Positions 1 through 8,125 of a DNA stretch of 64,000 nt are shown piece after piece. The DNA lies in contig CAZNNL010000001.1 of NCBI GenBank assembly GCA_964574395.1, forward strand, positions 1-64,000. The letters run 5' to 3'. The stretch is from JAXGQD01 sp964574395. GTDB lineage: Bacteria; Bacillota; Clostridia; Saccharofermentanales; Fastidiosipilaceae. The notes below the pieces were generated by a model. The model worked only from the letters and a program-made list of their open reading frames with translations, did not search any database and was not told the origin of the DNA. Each line of letters opens with the position of its first letter. Within the stretch, counting starts at the first letter, position 1. The translations under genes and the position numbers were made by a program.

Positions 1-39
1 CTTTCGAGATAGTAGAAAACTAATTCCGCATTTTACAAA

Positions 40-642
40 TTAACGTTGTAACTCATCCAATGACATGTAATAGGCAGGCACAAATTTCTCTAAAAAGTAA
101 TTGAGTTCTGGTAATTTCATCCCTTTTAATTTTTCGTGTGTCTCATTAAGGGCGTCTGAAAACTCGCGATTGCCAAGCCCAACTTCTTCTACACATTTTA
201 AATAAGCGCAAAGACTATCCGCAGCTTTCATTACTTGATAAGCAGCCTTGGTTTTGTCATCGTCTAAGTCTGGCATCAACAATGCCTTGTAATCCTCATG
301 AAACTCTTTGGGTAGCATGGCTAACAGTCTGGCGGAGGCACGATCCTCAACCATGGCGTATGCCTGTCGCAATTCTTCGGTTTGGTACTTAATCGGGGTA
401 GGCATGTCCCCTGTTATTATTTCGCCCGCGTCATGATACAAAGCTAAGCAGACAACTTCCCCTGGGTCAATTTGAGGCCTACCTTCGGCATAATGTTTGT
501 TTCGAATCAATACCAATGCATGCGCTATTGAAGCCACTTGATAACTATGCTCCATTACATTTTCTGATGAAGTGTTTCTCATTAAGCTCCATCTACTTAT
601 CAATTTCAATCTGCTCATCATGGCAAAAAAAGCTGTATCCAT
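40..642 (-). CDS. YfbR-like HD-domain 5'-deoxynucleotidase
   Basis: This 200-residue protein resembles the YfbR family, HD-superfamily metal phosphohydrolases that remove the 5' phosphate from deoxyribonucleoside monophosphates. Visible motifs are the first metal histidine in ENVMEHSYQVA (about residues 27-37), the HD pair in ALYHDAGE (about 67-74), the following TGDMPTPIKY segment and a later AADSLCAY motif. Family length is about 190-200, so it looks complete. It begins 1 nt after the stop codon of pcrA and is probably co-transcribed with it. The exact nucleotide substrate is inferred from the family, not shown by the sequence. Confidence 0.8.
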   Translation of the reverse strand: MDTAFFAMMSRLKLISRWSLMRNTSSENVMEHSYQVASIAHALVLIRNKHYAEGRPQIDPGEVVCLALYHDAGEIITGDMPTPIKYQTEELRQAYAMVEDRASARLLAMLPKEFHEDYKALLMPDLDDDKTKAAYQVMKAADSLCAYLKCVEEVGLGNREFSDALNETHEKLKGMKLPELNYFLEKFVPAYYMSLDELQR

Positions 643-643
643 T

Positions 644-3223
644 TTATTCCTCCACAGCCTTTAACTTAGCTGCATTTAATAACATGCGCTTAGGTCTTGT
701 GTCTCCAAATTGCACTTCTATAATGGCATCTCCAGCAACTGCTTCTACATTTAATATTTTCCCTAAGCCGTAACGTGTTGACTCAACCAGCATGCCAATT
801 TGTATTTCATTGGCTTTTAAAACTGCGGCATTCTGCACCTTAGCACGCTCTCCTTCAGACCCTGTGCTTTTTCCCTTCAAAAAATCTAGCGCTTTAGAGT
901 CAATGCCTTTGGCACCCCCTGCTGCTTTGGAAAATCTGTCTGCACCTCCGGTAAACATGGAATTTGAGTTTGGTCTAGTAGTGCTGTCCGTCTTACCAAA
1001 GGCGCTGAAACTATCGTTTCTATTCCTTTGATTGTTGTAACCATAGTTGTTGCCATATGTGCTTCCATATGCAGATGTTTCGCCCCTGCTGCTGCCGCCA
1101 AGTTCCTCAAGGTATTTACTTGGAATCTCTTTGACAAAAATAGAAACCGGATTAGCGAGCGTCTGGCCATACAGCGTTCTGCTCCGTGCAGTCGTGATAT
1201 ACAGTTTTTGCTTAGCTCGCGTGATGGCAACGTATGCCAAACGACGTTCTTCTTCTAGACCGCTCTCTTCAGACAAGGACCTGGCGCTAGGAAATACACC
1301 ATTCTCTGCGCAAACTAAAAACACATTGCTAAATTCGAGTCCTTTAGCAGAATGGATAGTCATGAGACGAATAAAATCATCTTCTGCACTATCTAGATCC
1401 TGTTCTGAGTAAAGCGCAGCGCGCGACAAAAACGCCTGCAAAGCATCACTAAGCTTTGTCTCAGTTTGGCTTTCAGAATTAAGCGCTTGATTATCGAAGT
1501 CTAGGCTAAATGGTGCCGCTTCATCGGACTGATTTGAATATTCGAAAAACGCTTCGTCTTCTACCACATTCAGCTGGCTAAACTCTAAGGCATCCGACAA
1601 TAGCTCTTTTAAGTTCTCTATCCTCTCCGCTGCGTTATCTTTTCCTAATGCACGGTCTTCCAAAATAGCATCCAACAAACCTGAACGTTCTTGCACATAC
1701 TCAACATAAGCTTGAAACGTAAGCGCATTCTCACTCAATGTACTACGCATCTCAAAAATAATTTTGGCAAAATCAATCAACTTAGACGCTGATCGACTTA
1801 AACTTGGATACCTACTGGCCGTCGCACACAGTTTCAGCATCGGTTCGCCAGTCAGTGCCGATTCCCTTTGCAAGTTCTCAATCGTCGCATCACCTATACC
1901 TCTCCTCGGGTTGTTTACTGCCCTAAGGAAAGCAATTTCGTCGCGGTCACTTGCAACCAAACGCAAATATGCCAATACATCTTTAATTTCTTTTCTGTCA
2001 TAGAACCTTAAACCGCCATAAATTCGGTATGGAATGCCTTCCTCACGCAAAGCAGATTCTAAAACACGTGATAGGGCGTTGGCGCGATAAAGAATGGCAA
2101 AATCAGCATACTTCATCGACTTATTACGTTGGCGACGATGCAATATCTCCTTAGCAATATATCTTGCTTCATCAAAATGATTGTTCGCTCTAATAAAAGT
2201 TATCGCTTCACCCTCTTTGGAGCCAGTCCAAAGTTTCTTGGCCTTCCGCCCTTTATTATTAGCGATAACCGCATTCGCAGCAGAGAGAATGGTTTCGGTC
2301 GAGCGATAGTTCTGTTCTAACTTTATTGTCTTGCAGTTTTTATAGTCTTTTTCGAAATCTAGAATGTTCCGAATGTCAGCCCCTCTAAAAGAGTAGATAG
2401 ACTGGTCATCGTCACCAACCACACACAGATTTTTATGCCCCGCGGCTAAATACTTGACGATTTGATACTGTGCAGTATTTGTATCTTGGTACTCGTCAAC
2501 CATAATATAGCGAAAACGCTCTTGATACGATTGAAGTACATCTTTGTGTTCTGAAAAAAGCTTCACCGTATTGATTAAAATGTCGTCAAAATCCATGCAA
2601 TTAGCTTGAAGCATACGCTCTTGGTATTGTGCGTAGATTCTAGCAATCTGCTTATAAATCGGATTTTCTCCCGCCATTTCACGATACTTCTGAGGTGAAC
2701 GAAGCGCGTTTTTAGCTGCACTTATCTGACTTAAAACCATACGCGCATCGAATTTTTTATCATCCAAATTCAACTCTCTCACGAGTTGCTTAATCATCTG
2801 TTGACTATCGGCAGTATCCGCAATAGTAAAATTTTGGTTATAACCTAGTAAATCGCCATGACGCCGTAGAATGCGCGCGAACATAGAGTGAAATGTCCCG
2901 ACCCACATGCGTTCAGAAACCGAACCAATTAGCTCACTAATACGTTCCTTCATTTCTGCTGCAGCTTTATTGGTGAAAGTGATGGCTAAAATAGCATAGG
3001 GCGATACGTCACGTGCTTCAATAAGATAAGCTATGCGCCTGGTTATAACACGCGTTTTACCAGAGCCAGCTCCAGCTAAAATCAGAAGTGGACCTTCATC
3101 ATGCAGCACTGCTTCGCGTTGCGGCTGATTTAAACCGTCTAATAAACGCTCACTGGATGGCACGCCTATTGACTGCGCTGTTTCTTCACCGAAACCTGAA
3201 AAATCTAATTCAAACTCACTCAC
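644..3223 (-). CDS. pcrA: UvrD/PcrA-type ATP-dependent 3'-5' DNA helicase
   Basis: This is a superfamily 1A helicase of 859 residues acting in DNA repair, plasmid replication and removal of transcription or recombination blocks. The Q-motif segment LNQPQREAV is followed by Walker A AGAGSGKT (residues 50-57), motif II VDEYQDTN, motif III GDDDQSIYSFRGA and motif VI VAITRAKQKL. A Gly/Tyr/Asn-rich linker precedes a C-terminal Tudor-like domain (about 805-855) typical of PcrA, which binds RNA polymerase. It is about 120 residues longer than Bacillus PcrA, mostly in the linkers. The start is GTG, preceded by AGGGG at 7 nt spacing. Confidence 0.93.
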   Translation of the reverse strand: MSEFELDFSGFGEETAQSIGVPSSERLLDGLNQPQREAVLHDEGPLLILAGAGSGKTRVITRRIAYLIEARDVSPYAILAITFTNKAAAEMKERISELIGSVSERMWVGTFHSMFARILRRHGDLLGYNQNFTIADTADSQQMIKQLVRELNLDDKKFDARMVLSQISAAKNALRSPQKYREMAGENPIYKQIARIYAQYQERMLQANCMDFDDILINTVKLFSEHKDVLQSYQERFRYIMVDEYQDTNTAQYQIVKYLAAGHKNLCVVGDDDQSIYSFRGADIRNILDFEKDYKNCKTIKLEQNYRSTETILSAANAVIANNKGRKAKKLWTGSKEGEAITFIRANNHFDEARYIAKEILHRRQRNKSMKYADFAILYRANALSRVLESALREEGIPYRIYGGLRFYDRKEIKDVLAYLRLVASDRDEIAFLRAVNNPRRGIGDATIENLQRESALTGEPMLKLCATASRYPSLSRSASKLIDFAKIIFEMRSTLSENALTFQAYVEYVQERSGLLDAILEDRALGKDNAAERIENLKELLSDALEFSQLNVVEDEAFFEYSNQSDEAAPFSLDFDNQALNSESQTETKLSDALQAFLSRAALYSEQDLDSAEDDFIRLMTIHSAKGLEFSNVFLVCAENGVFPSARSLSEESGLEEERRLAYVAITRAKQKLYITTARSRTLYGQTLANPVSIFVKEIPSKYLEELGGSSRGETSAYGSTYGNNYGYNNQRNRNDSFSAFGKTDSTTRPNSNSMFTGGADRFSKAAGGAKGIDSKALDFLKGKSTGSEGERAKVQNAAVLKANEIQIGMLVESTRYGLGKILNVEAVAGDAIIEVQFGDTRPKRMLLNAAKLKAVEE

Positions 3224-3255
3224 AATACTGCCCCTAACATAAATTCGTGTGCTTT

Positions 3256-3284
3256 ATTTTACCATAAAACGACGCAAAAGCGAA
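3256..3284 (-). promoter_or_regulatory. Putative promoter of pcrA
   Basis: Read on the minus strand there is an extended -10 (TGGTAAAAT, -10 at 3256-3261) and a weak -35 TTCGCT (3279-3284) with a 17-nt spacer. It lies about 33 nt upstream of the pcrA GTG start. Assigned by motif reading only. Confidence 0.45.
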
Positions 3285-3310
3285 CATATTTTCACATTTC
3301 GCATAAATAA

Positions 3311-3337
3311 GCGGTACGATTGTTCAAACCGTACCGC
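3311..3337 (-). terminator. Hairpin terminator downstream of hpf
   Basis: GCGGTACG (3311-3318) pairs perfectly with CGTACCGC (3330-3337) across an 11-nt loop. On the minus strand the stem is followed by TTATTTATG, a short T-rich tract. A second small hairpin (GCCTC/GAGGC, about 3359-3376) sits between it and the hpf stop. Together they fit the end of the hpf transcript. Confidence 0.5.
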
Positions 3338-3384
3338 AAATAATGTTCAAGTTGTTGTGCCTCGCCTAAGTGAGGCTATATGCA

Positions 3385-3933
3385 TCAGTAGTTAGGCTCA
3401 ATCAAACCGTAATTTCCATCTTTACGTTTGTAGACCAAGCAAACACGGTCGCCTTCTTCTGATAAAAATAAGAGGAAACTATGACCTAACATTTCCATCT
3501 GTAAGCACGCTTCATCCGCACTCATGGGACTGATGTCAAAGCTTTTCTTACGAATAATTTTACCTTCTGCTGTTTCCTCCTCGTCATCTTCAATGACATG
3601 GGGTGCTTGAGTTTTTAAATACTCCTGCAAATAAGCATAGTCATGGATGCGTTTCTCAATGCGAGATTTCTGCTTTCTGATTTGTCGTTCGAGGACATCA
3701 ATACTTAAATCAAGTGCAGTATATACGTCATCTGCGACAGTCTCTGCGCGATACAAGTGACCTTTGATTTTGATAGTGATTTCTACACATTTCTGTTCCC
3801 CTTCGGGACGCACTTTGACGGTAGCGGTGGCTTCATCGTTGAAATAACGATCATACTTTTTGAGTTTGGCTTCTACCCTCTCTTTTAGATGATCTCCAAT
3901 TTTGATGCCTTTTCCGGTAACATTAACTTTCAT
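3385..3933 (-). CDS. hpf: Long-form ribosome hibernation promoting factor HPF
   Basis: HPF binds the 30S subunit near the mRNA and tRNA sites, and the long form drives 100S ribosome dimers in stationary phase. The 182-residue protein has the N-terminal RaiA/HPF fold (residues 1-100, start MKVNVTGKGIKIGD, with DVYTALDLSIDVLERQIRK). A charged linker with DDEEET leads to the C-terminal dimerisation domain (about 128-182, containing KSFDISPMSADEACLQME and NYGLIEPNY). The length matches the long family. The SD AAAGGAG is well placed before ATG. It is monocistronic, with a 102-nt gap to the glycosyltransferase. Confidence 0.93.
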   Translation of the reverse strand: MKVNVTGKGIKIGDHLKERVEAKLKKYDRYFNDEATATVKVRPEGEQKCVEITIKIKGHLYRAETVADDVYTALDLSIDVLERQIRKQKSRIEKRIHDYAYLQEYLKTQAPHVIEDDEEETAEGKIIRKKSFDISPMSADEACLQMEMLGHSFLLFLSEEGDRVCLVYKRKDGNYGLIEPNY

Positions 3934-4035
3934 GTTTACCGCTCCTTTCCTATCTATTTATGTTAAGGTTTCCCATAAACATCCAAGTAAGATTTACCTG
4001 CATAAAACCTTTACTTAATCATATTTTAATCTTTT

Positions 4036-4806
4036 TTACTCAAACTGACAGCCCTCTTGAGCTAATTTGTTGCGCAGCATATTTTTATTGGCAAAAAACT
4101 TCCTTGATTCCCGAAACAACGAAGCGATAGCTTGGCGTCCGATAAGAAAAATTTTCTTGGGATTGATGCTGTTGCTGCCTTTTTGCCGAGCAGAGAATGT
4201 GATGTCGTGGTAGTAATGCAATAATCCAAGTTTTCTCGTCTCAGCCATTAGTAAGGCATTAATTAATTTGAAATCGGCAGATACTTTTGGCAAAAGCACA
4301 GCCAGCACCGAACTCCGATAAAGCCTAAATGGCACATTCGCATCTTTGACTCTCACACGATAAAAGATGGCTAAAACGGCTGTGAGTACTTTTGAAACAA
4401 ACACGCGCGCTTTTCCATCTTCACGGTTTCTCCTGAAACCAGCACAGACGGGATAAGCTTTGCGTCGCATCCAAAGGTCCGGGAAATCTAATGGAGAGGT
4501 CTGATTGTCCGAATCCGTTTGGAAAATGTAATCCGCACCTGCCTCTACGGCGTAAGTATATGCCTGTATTAAACTTGGACCATGTCCTTTGTTTTCTTCG
4601 TTGAGATAGGTTAATTGAGGGTAGTCTTCTTGGAGCCTGACAAGAATCTCAGCGGTCCCGTCTTTACTTCCGTCGTTAATTATTAATATGCGACTTTGTG
4701 GTCCTGCACAATCGAGCATGGGGTACCAGCCTGCTAACAGTTCCTCCAAATTTGCTTCTTCGTTATATGCAGGGATGACAATGTAGAGCGTGTCACCTAT
4801 GGTCAT
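4036..4806 (-). CDS. Family 2 glycosyltransferase (DPM1-like)
   Basis: This 256-residue GT-A enzyme transfers sugar from a nucleotide- or polyprenyl-linked donor. N-terminal YIVIPAYNEEANLEELL, the IINDGSKDGT motif, NKGHGPSLIQAY and the metal-binding TDSDNQTSP are all present. There are no C-terminal membrane segments, unlike longer dolichyl-phosphate mannosyltransferase relatives. I chose the ATG at 4806 because AAAGGTGG precedes it and because the open frame further upstream only covers the antisense of rubredoxin. The acceptor is unknown. No polysaccharide genes adjoin it. Confidence 0.8.
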   Translation of the reverse strand: MTIGDTLYIVIPAYNEEANLEELLAGWYPMLDCAGPQSRILIINDGSKDGTAEILVRLQEDYPQLTYLNEENKGHGPSLIQAYTYAVEAGADYIFQTDSDNQTSPLDFPDLWMRRKAYPVCAGFRRNREDGKARVFVSKVLTAVLAIFYRVRVKDANVPFRLYRSSVLAVLLPKVSADFKLINALLMAETRKLGLLHYYHDITFSARQKGSNSINPKKIFLIGRQAIASLFRESRKFFANKNMLRNKLAQEGCQFE

Positions 4807-4949
4807 TTTGCCACCTTTCACCCTAGATGAATTACTTATAAAGCACTTAGGGCTTAGCTGTTCATTTTGGAATATAATGTCATTTGATTGTGATTTTAGT
4901 ATAGCACATGTGTTAATCGGTTTTAGTAAACAATGGGTGGTGGAGAGCG

Positions 4950-5114
4950 TTGAACAAATACAAATGTAGCTATTGTGGTTATGTCTATTATGAATCCGAA
5001 GGAGATGCAGTCTCAGGTCTAGCGCCTGGCACTTTGTTTGAAGATATTCCTTCTGATTGGGTCTGCCCCATCTGCGGCATGAGTAAAGATTATTTTGTGC
5101 TTTTGAACGACTAA
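4950..5114 (+). CDS. Rubredoxin
   Basis: This 54-residue protein is a one-iron electron carrier. Two knuckles, CSYCG (residues 6-10) and CPICG (39-43), supply the four cysteines, and GTLFEDIPSDW between them is the usual rubredoxin linker. It starts at TTG with GGTGGAG about 6 nt upstream. It is one of only two plus-strand genes and is opposite an open minus frame that extends the glycosyltransferase, so it is easy to miss. Rubredoxins in anaerobes feed electrons to superoxide reductase, rubrerythrin or flavodiiron proteins. None of these is adjacent, so the partner is unknown. Confidence 0.9.
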   Translation: MNKYKCSYCGYVYYESEGDAVSGLAPGTLFEDIPSDWVCPICGMSKDYFVLLND

Positions 5115-5156
5115 ATCTCATTTTCCGACTTACAAAAAGACGCGTAAAGTATAAAT

Positions 5157-5187
5157 AAGCCTACCACAATACACATGCAGTAGGCTT
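5157..5187. terminator. Bidirectional terminator between rubredoxin and gap
   Basis: AAGCCTAC (5157-5164) pairs with GTAGGCTT (5180-5187) around a 15-nt loop. The plus side continues TCTCTTATAT and the minus side ATTTATACTTTA. The position between two convergent genes suits shared termination, although neither T tract is long. Confidence 0.5.
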
Positions 5188-5210
5188 CTCTTATATATGT
5201 TTTAGGCTAA

Positions 5211-6281
5211 TTAAGCGTTGTCTTTGTCAACAATGTACATCAACAAGTCGATGACACGGTTGGAATAACCCCATTCATTGTCATACCAAGATACGACTTT
5301 GAAGAAACGTTTTTCACCTGGTAGGTTGTTTTGAAGTGTTGCCAAGCTGTCATATACAGAGGAACGCTTGTCATGAATAATATCAGTGGATACGATTTCG
5401 TCACTGGTGTAACCTAAGACGCCATCCATGTAGGTTTCGGATGCTTTTTTCAATAGGCTGTCAATTTCCTCAATTGAAGTATCACGTTCTGCGGTAAAGG
5501 TCAGGTCTACAACAGATGAGGTAGGTACAGGAACGCGGAATGACATACCAGTTAGTTTGCCCTTTGTTGTAGGCAGAACTTCACCAACTGCTTTAGCAGC
5601 ACCGGTGCTGGAAGGAATAACGTTGATAGCTGCGGCACGTCCGCCTCTCCAGTCCTTCTTAGAAGGTCCGTCAACGATTTTTTGTGTAGCTGTATAGGCG
5701 TGGATGGTGGTCATTAAACCTGTCTCAATGCCAATACCTTCTTTTAATAAAACATGAACAACTGGTGCTAAACAGTTGGTGGTGCAAGATGCGTTGGAAA
5801 TAACATGATGTTCTTTGGTGTCATATTGGTCTTCGTTGACGCCCATAACAAATGTTTTCACGCCACCTTTACCAGGAGCGGTGATGATAACTTTTTTAGC
5901 GCCTGCTTCAAGGTGAGCGCCAGCTGTGTCACCAGAGGTGAAAAGACCGGTTGATTCGATGACATAGTCTACGCCGAGTTCTTTCCAGGGCAGGTCAGCA
6001 GGATTACGTTGTGCCATAACACATCTTACTTCGTCACCATCAACAACGATGATATCGTCTGCTTCTAAATCTGGTGAGCTTTTCTTAGATGTTACTTCGT
6101 GATCAAATCTACCTTGAACAGAGTCGTATTTTAATTGATATGCGAAATACTCTGCATCTGTGGTTACGTCTGTAACAGCAACAACGTCAACTTCTTTTCC
6201 GAGTAAACCCTGCTCGCAGAGTGCTCTGAAAACCAAGCGTCCGATGCGGCCGAAACCGTTGATACCTACTTTAATTGCCAT
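5211..6281 (-). CDS. gap: Glyceraldehyde-3-phosphate dehydrogenase, trypanosomatid-like type
   Basis: This NAD-dependent glycolytic enzyme converts glyceraldehyde-3-phosphate to 1,3-bisphosphoglycerate. The Rossmann motif INGFGRIGR, the active-site SNASCTTNCLAP (catalytic Cys166) and the C-terminal WYDNEWGYSNRV are intact. At 356 residues it is about 20 longer than common bacterial GapA. The extra segments (CEQGLLGKEVDVV near 22-34, the 52-77 insert, and RNPADLPWKELGVDYVIEST) closely match, from memory, the glycosomal GAPDH of kinetoplastids, including Cys166 numbering. AGGAGG lies 7 nt before ATG. It is monocistronic, with its own promoter. Confidence 0.95.
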   Translation of the reverse strand: MAIKVGINGFGRIGRLVFRALCEQGLLGKEVDVVAVTDVTTDAEYFAYQLKYDSVQGRFDHEVTSKKSSPDLEADDIIVVDGDEVRCVMAQRNPADLPWKELGVDYVIESTGLFTSGDTAGAHLEAGAKKVIITAPGKGGVKTFVMGVNEDQYDTKEHHVISNASCTTNCLAPVVHVLLKEGIGIETGLMTTIHAYTATQKIVDGPSKKDWRGGRAAAINVIPSSTGAAKAVGEVLPTTKGKLTGMSFRVPVPTSSVVDLTFTAERDTSIEEIDSLLKKASETYMDGVLGYTSDEIVSTDIIHDKRSSVYDSLATLQNNLPGEKRFFKVVSWYDNEWGYSNRVIDLLMYIVDKDNA

Positions 6282-6330
6282 ATGAATCCTCCTAATTTTT
6301 CCGCGACAAGCACGAAATAGCTTTCAATAC

Positions 6331-6347
6331 AGTACGGTGTCCGTACT
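6331..6347. promoter_or_regulatory. Palindrome at the predicted gap transcription start
   Basis: AGTACGG-TGT-CCGTACT is a perfect 7+3+7 inverted repeat. The predicted gap transcript would start within it, so it could be an operator for a repressor or a 5'-end stabilising hairpin. It does not look like the Rex or CggR consensus I know. Confidence 0.45.
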
Positions 6348-6352
6348 TGAGT

Positions 6353-6380
6353 ATTATAACAATTATATGACAAGATTCAA
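6353..6380 (-). promoter_or_regulatory. Sigma-A-type promoter of gap
   Basis: On the minus strand there is a -35 TTGAAT (6375-6380), a 16-nt spacer and a consensus -10 TATAAT (6353-6358). The expected start is near 6346, leaving a leader of about 65 nt that holds the AGTACGG palindrome and the gap SD. Confidence 0.65.
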
Positions 6381-6414
6381 ACTTTTTTTAGCAAAGGACG
6401 GAGTGGCTTAGTTT

Positions 6415-6423
6415 TGCTATACT
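6415..6423 (+). promoter_or_regulatory. Extended -10 promoter of the CPBP protease gene
   Basis: TGCTATACT is an extended -10 (-10 hexamer 6418-6423) on the plus strand, without a convincing -35. It lies about 37 nt before the ATG at 6460. It faces away from the gap promoter, so the two genes are divergently transcribed. Confidence 0.45.
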
Positions 6424-6459
6424 TGAGAAAATTTTAATGCATACAGTAAAGGATAACGG

Positions 6460-8106
6460 ATGGAAAAGAATCAACATCCTCACAATAATACTTCGGAAGA
6501 AAACGCACCCATTCCAAAAATTTCGGATTTGGTGCAGCGTCTACCTGCAGAAAAAGAACCACAGGATATTGGGGTCTTTATTCAGGCTATTAAAGATGAG
6601 TCCGATATACCTGAAGATATTTCTGAAGCCTTAAGTGAAGCACGTTCTCGTATACAAATGGATATTCCTGATCCTCCCGCCGATTTATGGGACACTGAGC
6701 TAGAAGATTTGTCACAGCTGCCTGGTCAGGGAAACAAACCATTTGGAAAAGTAAATGAGCTTGAGATTTTTAGTGACGACTTAAGTGCAGCTATGCAAGA
6801 GCAGCCTCTTGAAGAAGCAAACAGAACCGAAGCTGCAACAGTAGAAGAAACGTTAGAAGACGAGAAAACAATCACCGAAGAAAAGTCTTCCGAAGGCGAA
6901 AGCGCAGAAGAACAAGCTTCTCCTGCAAGCGAGTCAACTGAAGAAGCCGCAGTAAGTGCGGACAAACAAAGCGAAGACGATGGAGTGACAGATAAGAGCC
7001 CGACGAGCATTGACCAAGCTGGCGTGGAGGCTGAGGCCGAGCATAAAAAACGTAATCGCATTAACCCTTGGAGCTTATTTTTTGGCAAAAACAATCTCGT
7101 CGACGCCACCGCAACCTTAATTTTTATGCATGCCGTCCTACTATTGGCGCTAGAAATAGCCTGGAAGCGTTTGCCCATGGAGTTTTTGGGGCATAGTAAA
7201 AATGGTTTTCTGGCATTTGTTGTAGCAACGGCGGGAATTCAAGTGCTAACTTTGCTATTTCCTATGTTTTTATCATTTAACACCTACCGCTTACCAAGTG
7301 GAACTGCTCTGGGAAAAACACGTATCGACCGTCCTATGGCCATTGCAGCCTTACTACCTGGTCTTCCAGCGGCTCTGTTTTTCAACGGCATAAACAATGT
7401 TTTTACTTATTTGATCATTAGTTGGGATCTATCTTTGCCAACGCATATTTTGCCGACATGGTCCAGACCTGAAGGCATCTTGCAATTGTTGATTACTTTA
7501 ATGGTTGCAGCTGTAGTTCCAGCAATTTTAGAAGAACTCTTTTTCAGAGGCTTTTTGATGAAGTCGCTTTATGGCTTAGGTGGCAAAAAAGCAGCTATTT
7601 TCCTCTCGGCATTAGCTTTCGCATTTTTTCATAATGATCCTTTATTTTTAATAGGGCCTTTTGGTGTAGGCATACTCTTGGGATATTTGAGAAAGAACAC
7701 TGAAAGTGTTTTACCTGCAGTATTGACACATCTGAGTATCAATGTGGCAACCTTCTTGCTGGATCCCGTTTTGCCACGCTTTAATACACAAATGGTTTTA
7801 TTATTCCCCGCAGAAGGGCGCTCTAACCTAACGGCGAACATTGTGGCAACGGCTTCTTCTGGCGTTGTACTCTTTTTTATCTATCGCTTTATCAACACCA
7901 ACTTAGTCAAAAGCCGGGCATATACCGGTTTTACAACCGGGCGCAGAGCTGCCATTTACGGCAGAAATAAGCAGCATAAAGAAGCGGTCTTGGCTAGTCC
8001 AGACCGTAACTATAAAATTCCACCGCTCACTTTGGGGAATTACATACGCTTTATTATGGCTATTGCTATTTGGATTCTCAGTAGATTCTTAACTGGCCTG
8101 GTCTAA
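6460..8106 (+). CDS. CPBP-family intramembrane metalloprotease with acidic N-terminal domain
   Basis: This 548-residue protein has a long hydrophilic, Glu/Ser-rich N-terminal half (about 1-200) and then roughly eight membrane segments. The CPBP (CAAX protease/bacteriocin-processing) motifs are clear: EELFFRG (about 358-364), the histidine in FAFFHND (about 388-392) and LTHLSIN (about 422-428). Family members are glutamate/histidine intramembrane proteases. The acidic N-terminal region of about 200 residues is not part of the family core and may bind a partner. The substrate is unknown. SD AAAGGA precedes ATG. It is one of two plus-strand genes and converges on the U32 gene. Confidence 0.85.
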   Translation: MEKNQHPHNNTSEENAPIPKISDLVQRLPAEKEPQDIGVFIQAIKDESDIPEDISEALSEARSRIQMDIPDPPADLWDTELEDLSQLPGQGNKPFGKVNELEIFSDDLSAAMQEQPLEEANRTEAATVEETLEDEKTITEEKSSEGESAEEQASPASESTEEAAVSADKQSEDDGVTDKSPTSIDQAGVEAEAEHKKRNRINPWSLFFGKNNLVDATATLIFMHAVLLLALEIAWKRLPMEFLGHSKNGFLAFVVATAGIQVLTLLFPMFLSFNTYRLPSGTALGKTRIDRPMAIAALLPGLPAALFFNGINNVFTYLIISWDLSLPTHILPTWSRPEGILQLLITLMVAAVVPAILEELFFRGFLMKSLYGLGGKKAAIFLSALAFAFFHNDPLFLIGPFGVGILLGYLRKNTESVLPAVLTHLSINVATFLLDPVLPRFNTQMVLLFPAEGRSNLTANIVATASSGVVLFFIYRFINTNLVKSRAYTGFTTGRRAAIYGRNKQHKEAVLASPDRNYKIPPLTLGNYIRFIMAIAIWILSRFLTGLV

Positions 8107-8125
8107 GAAAAACTAAAGACAATAA

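Noticed and set aside
4807..5121. Minus-strand frame extending the glycosyltransferase by 105 residues
   Set aside because: It covers the antisense of rubredoxin, lacks family similarity, and a good SD precedes ATG 4806.
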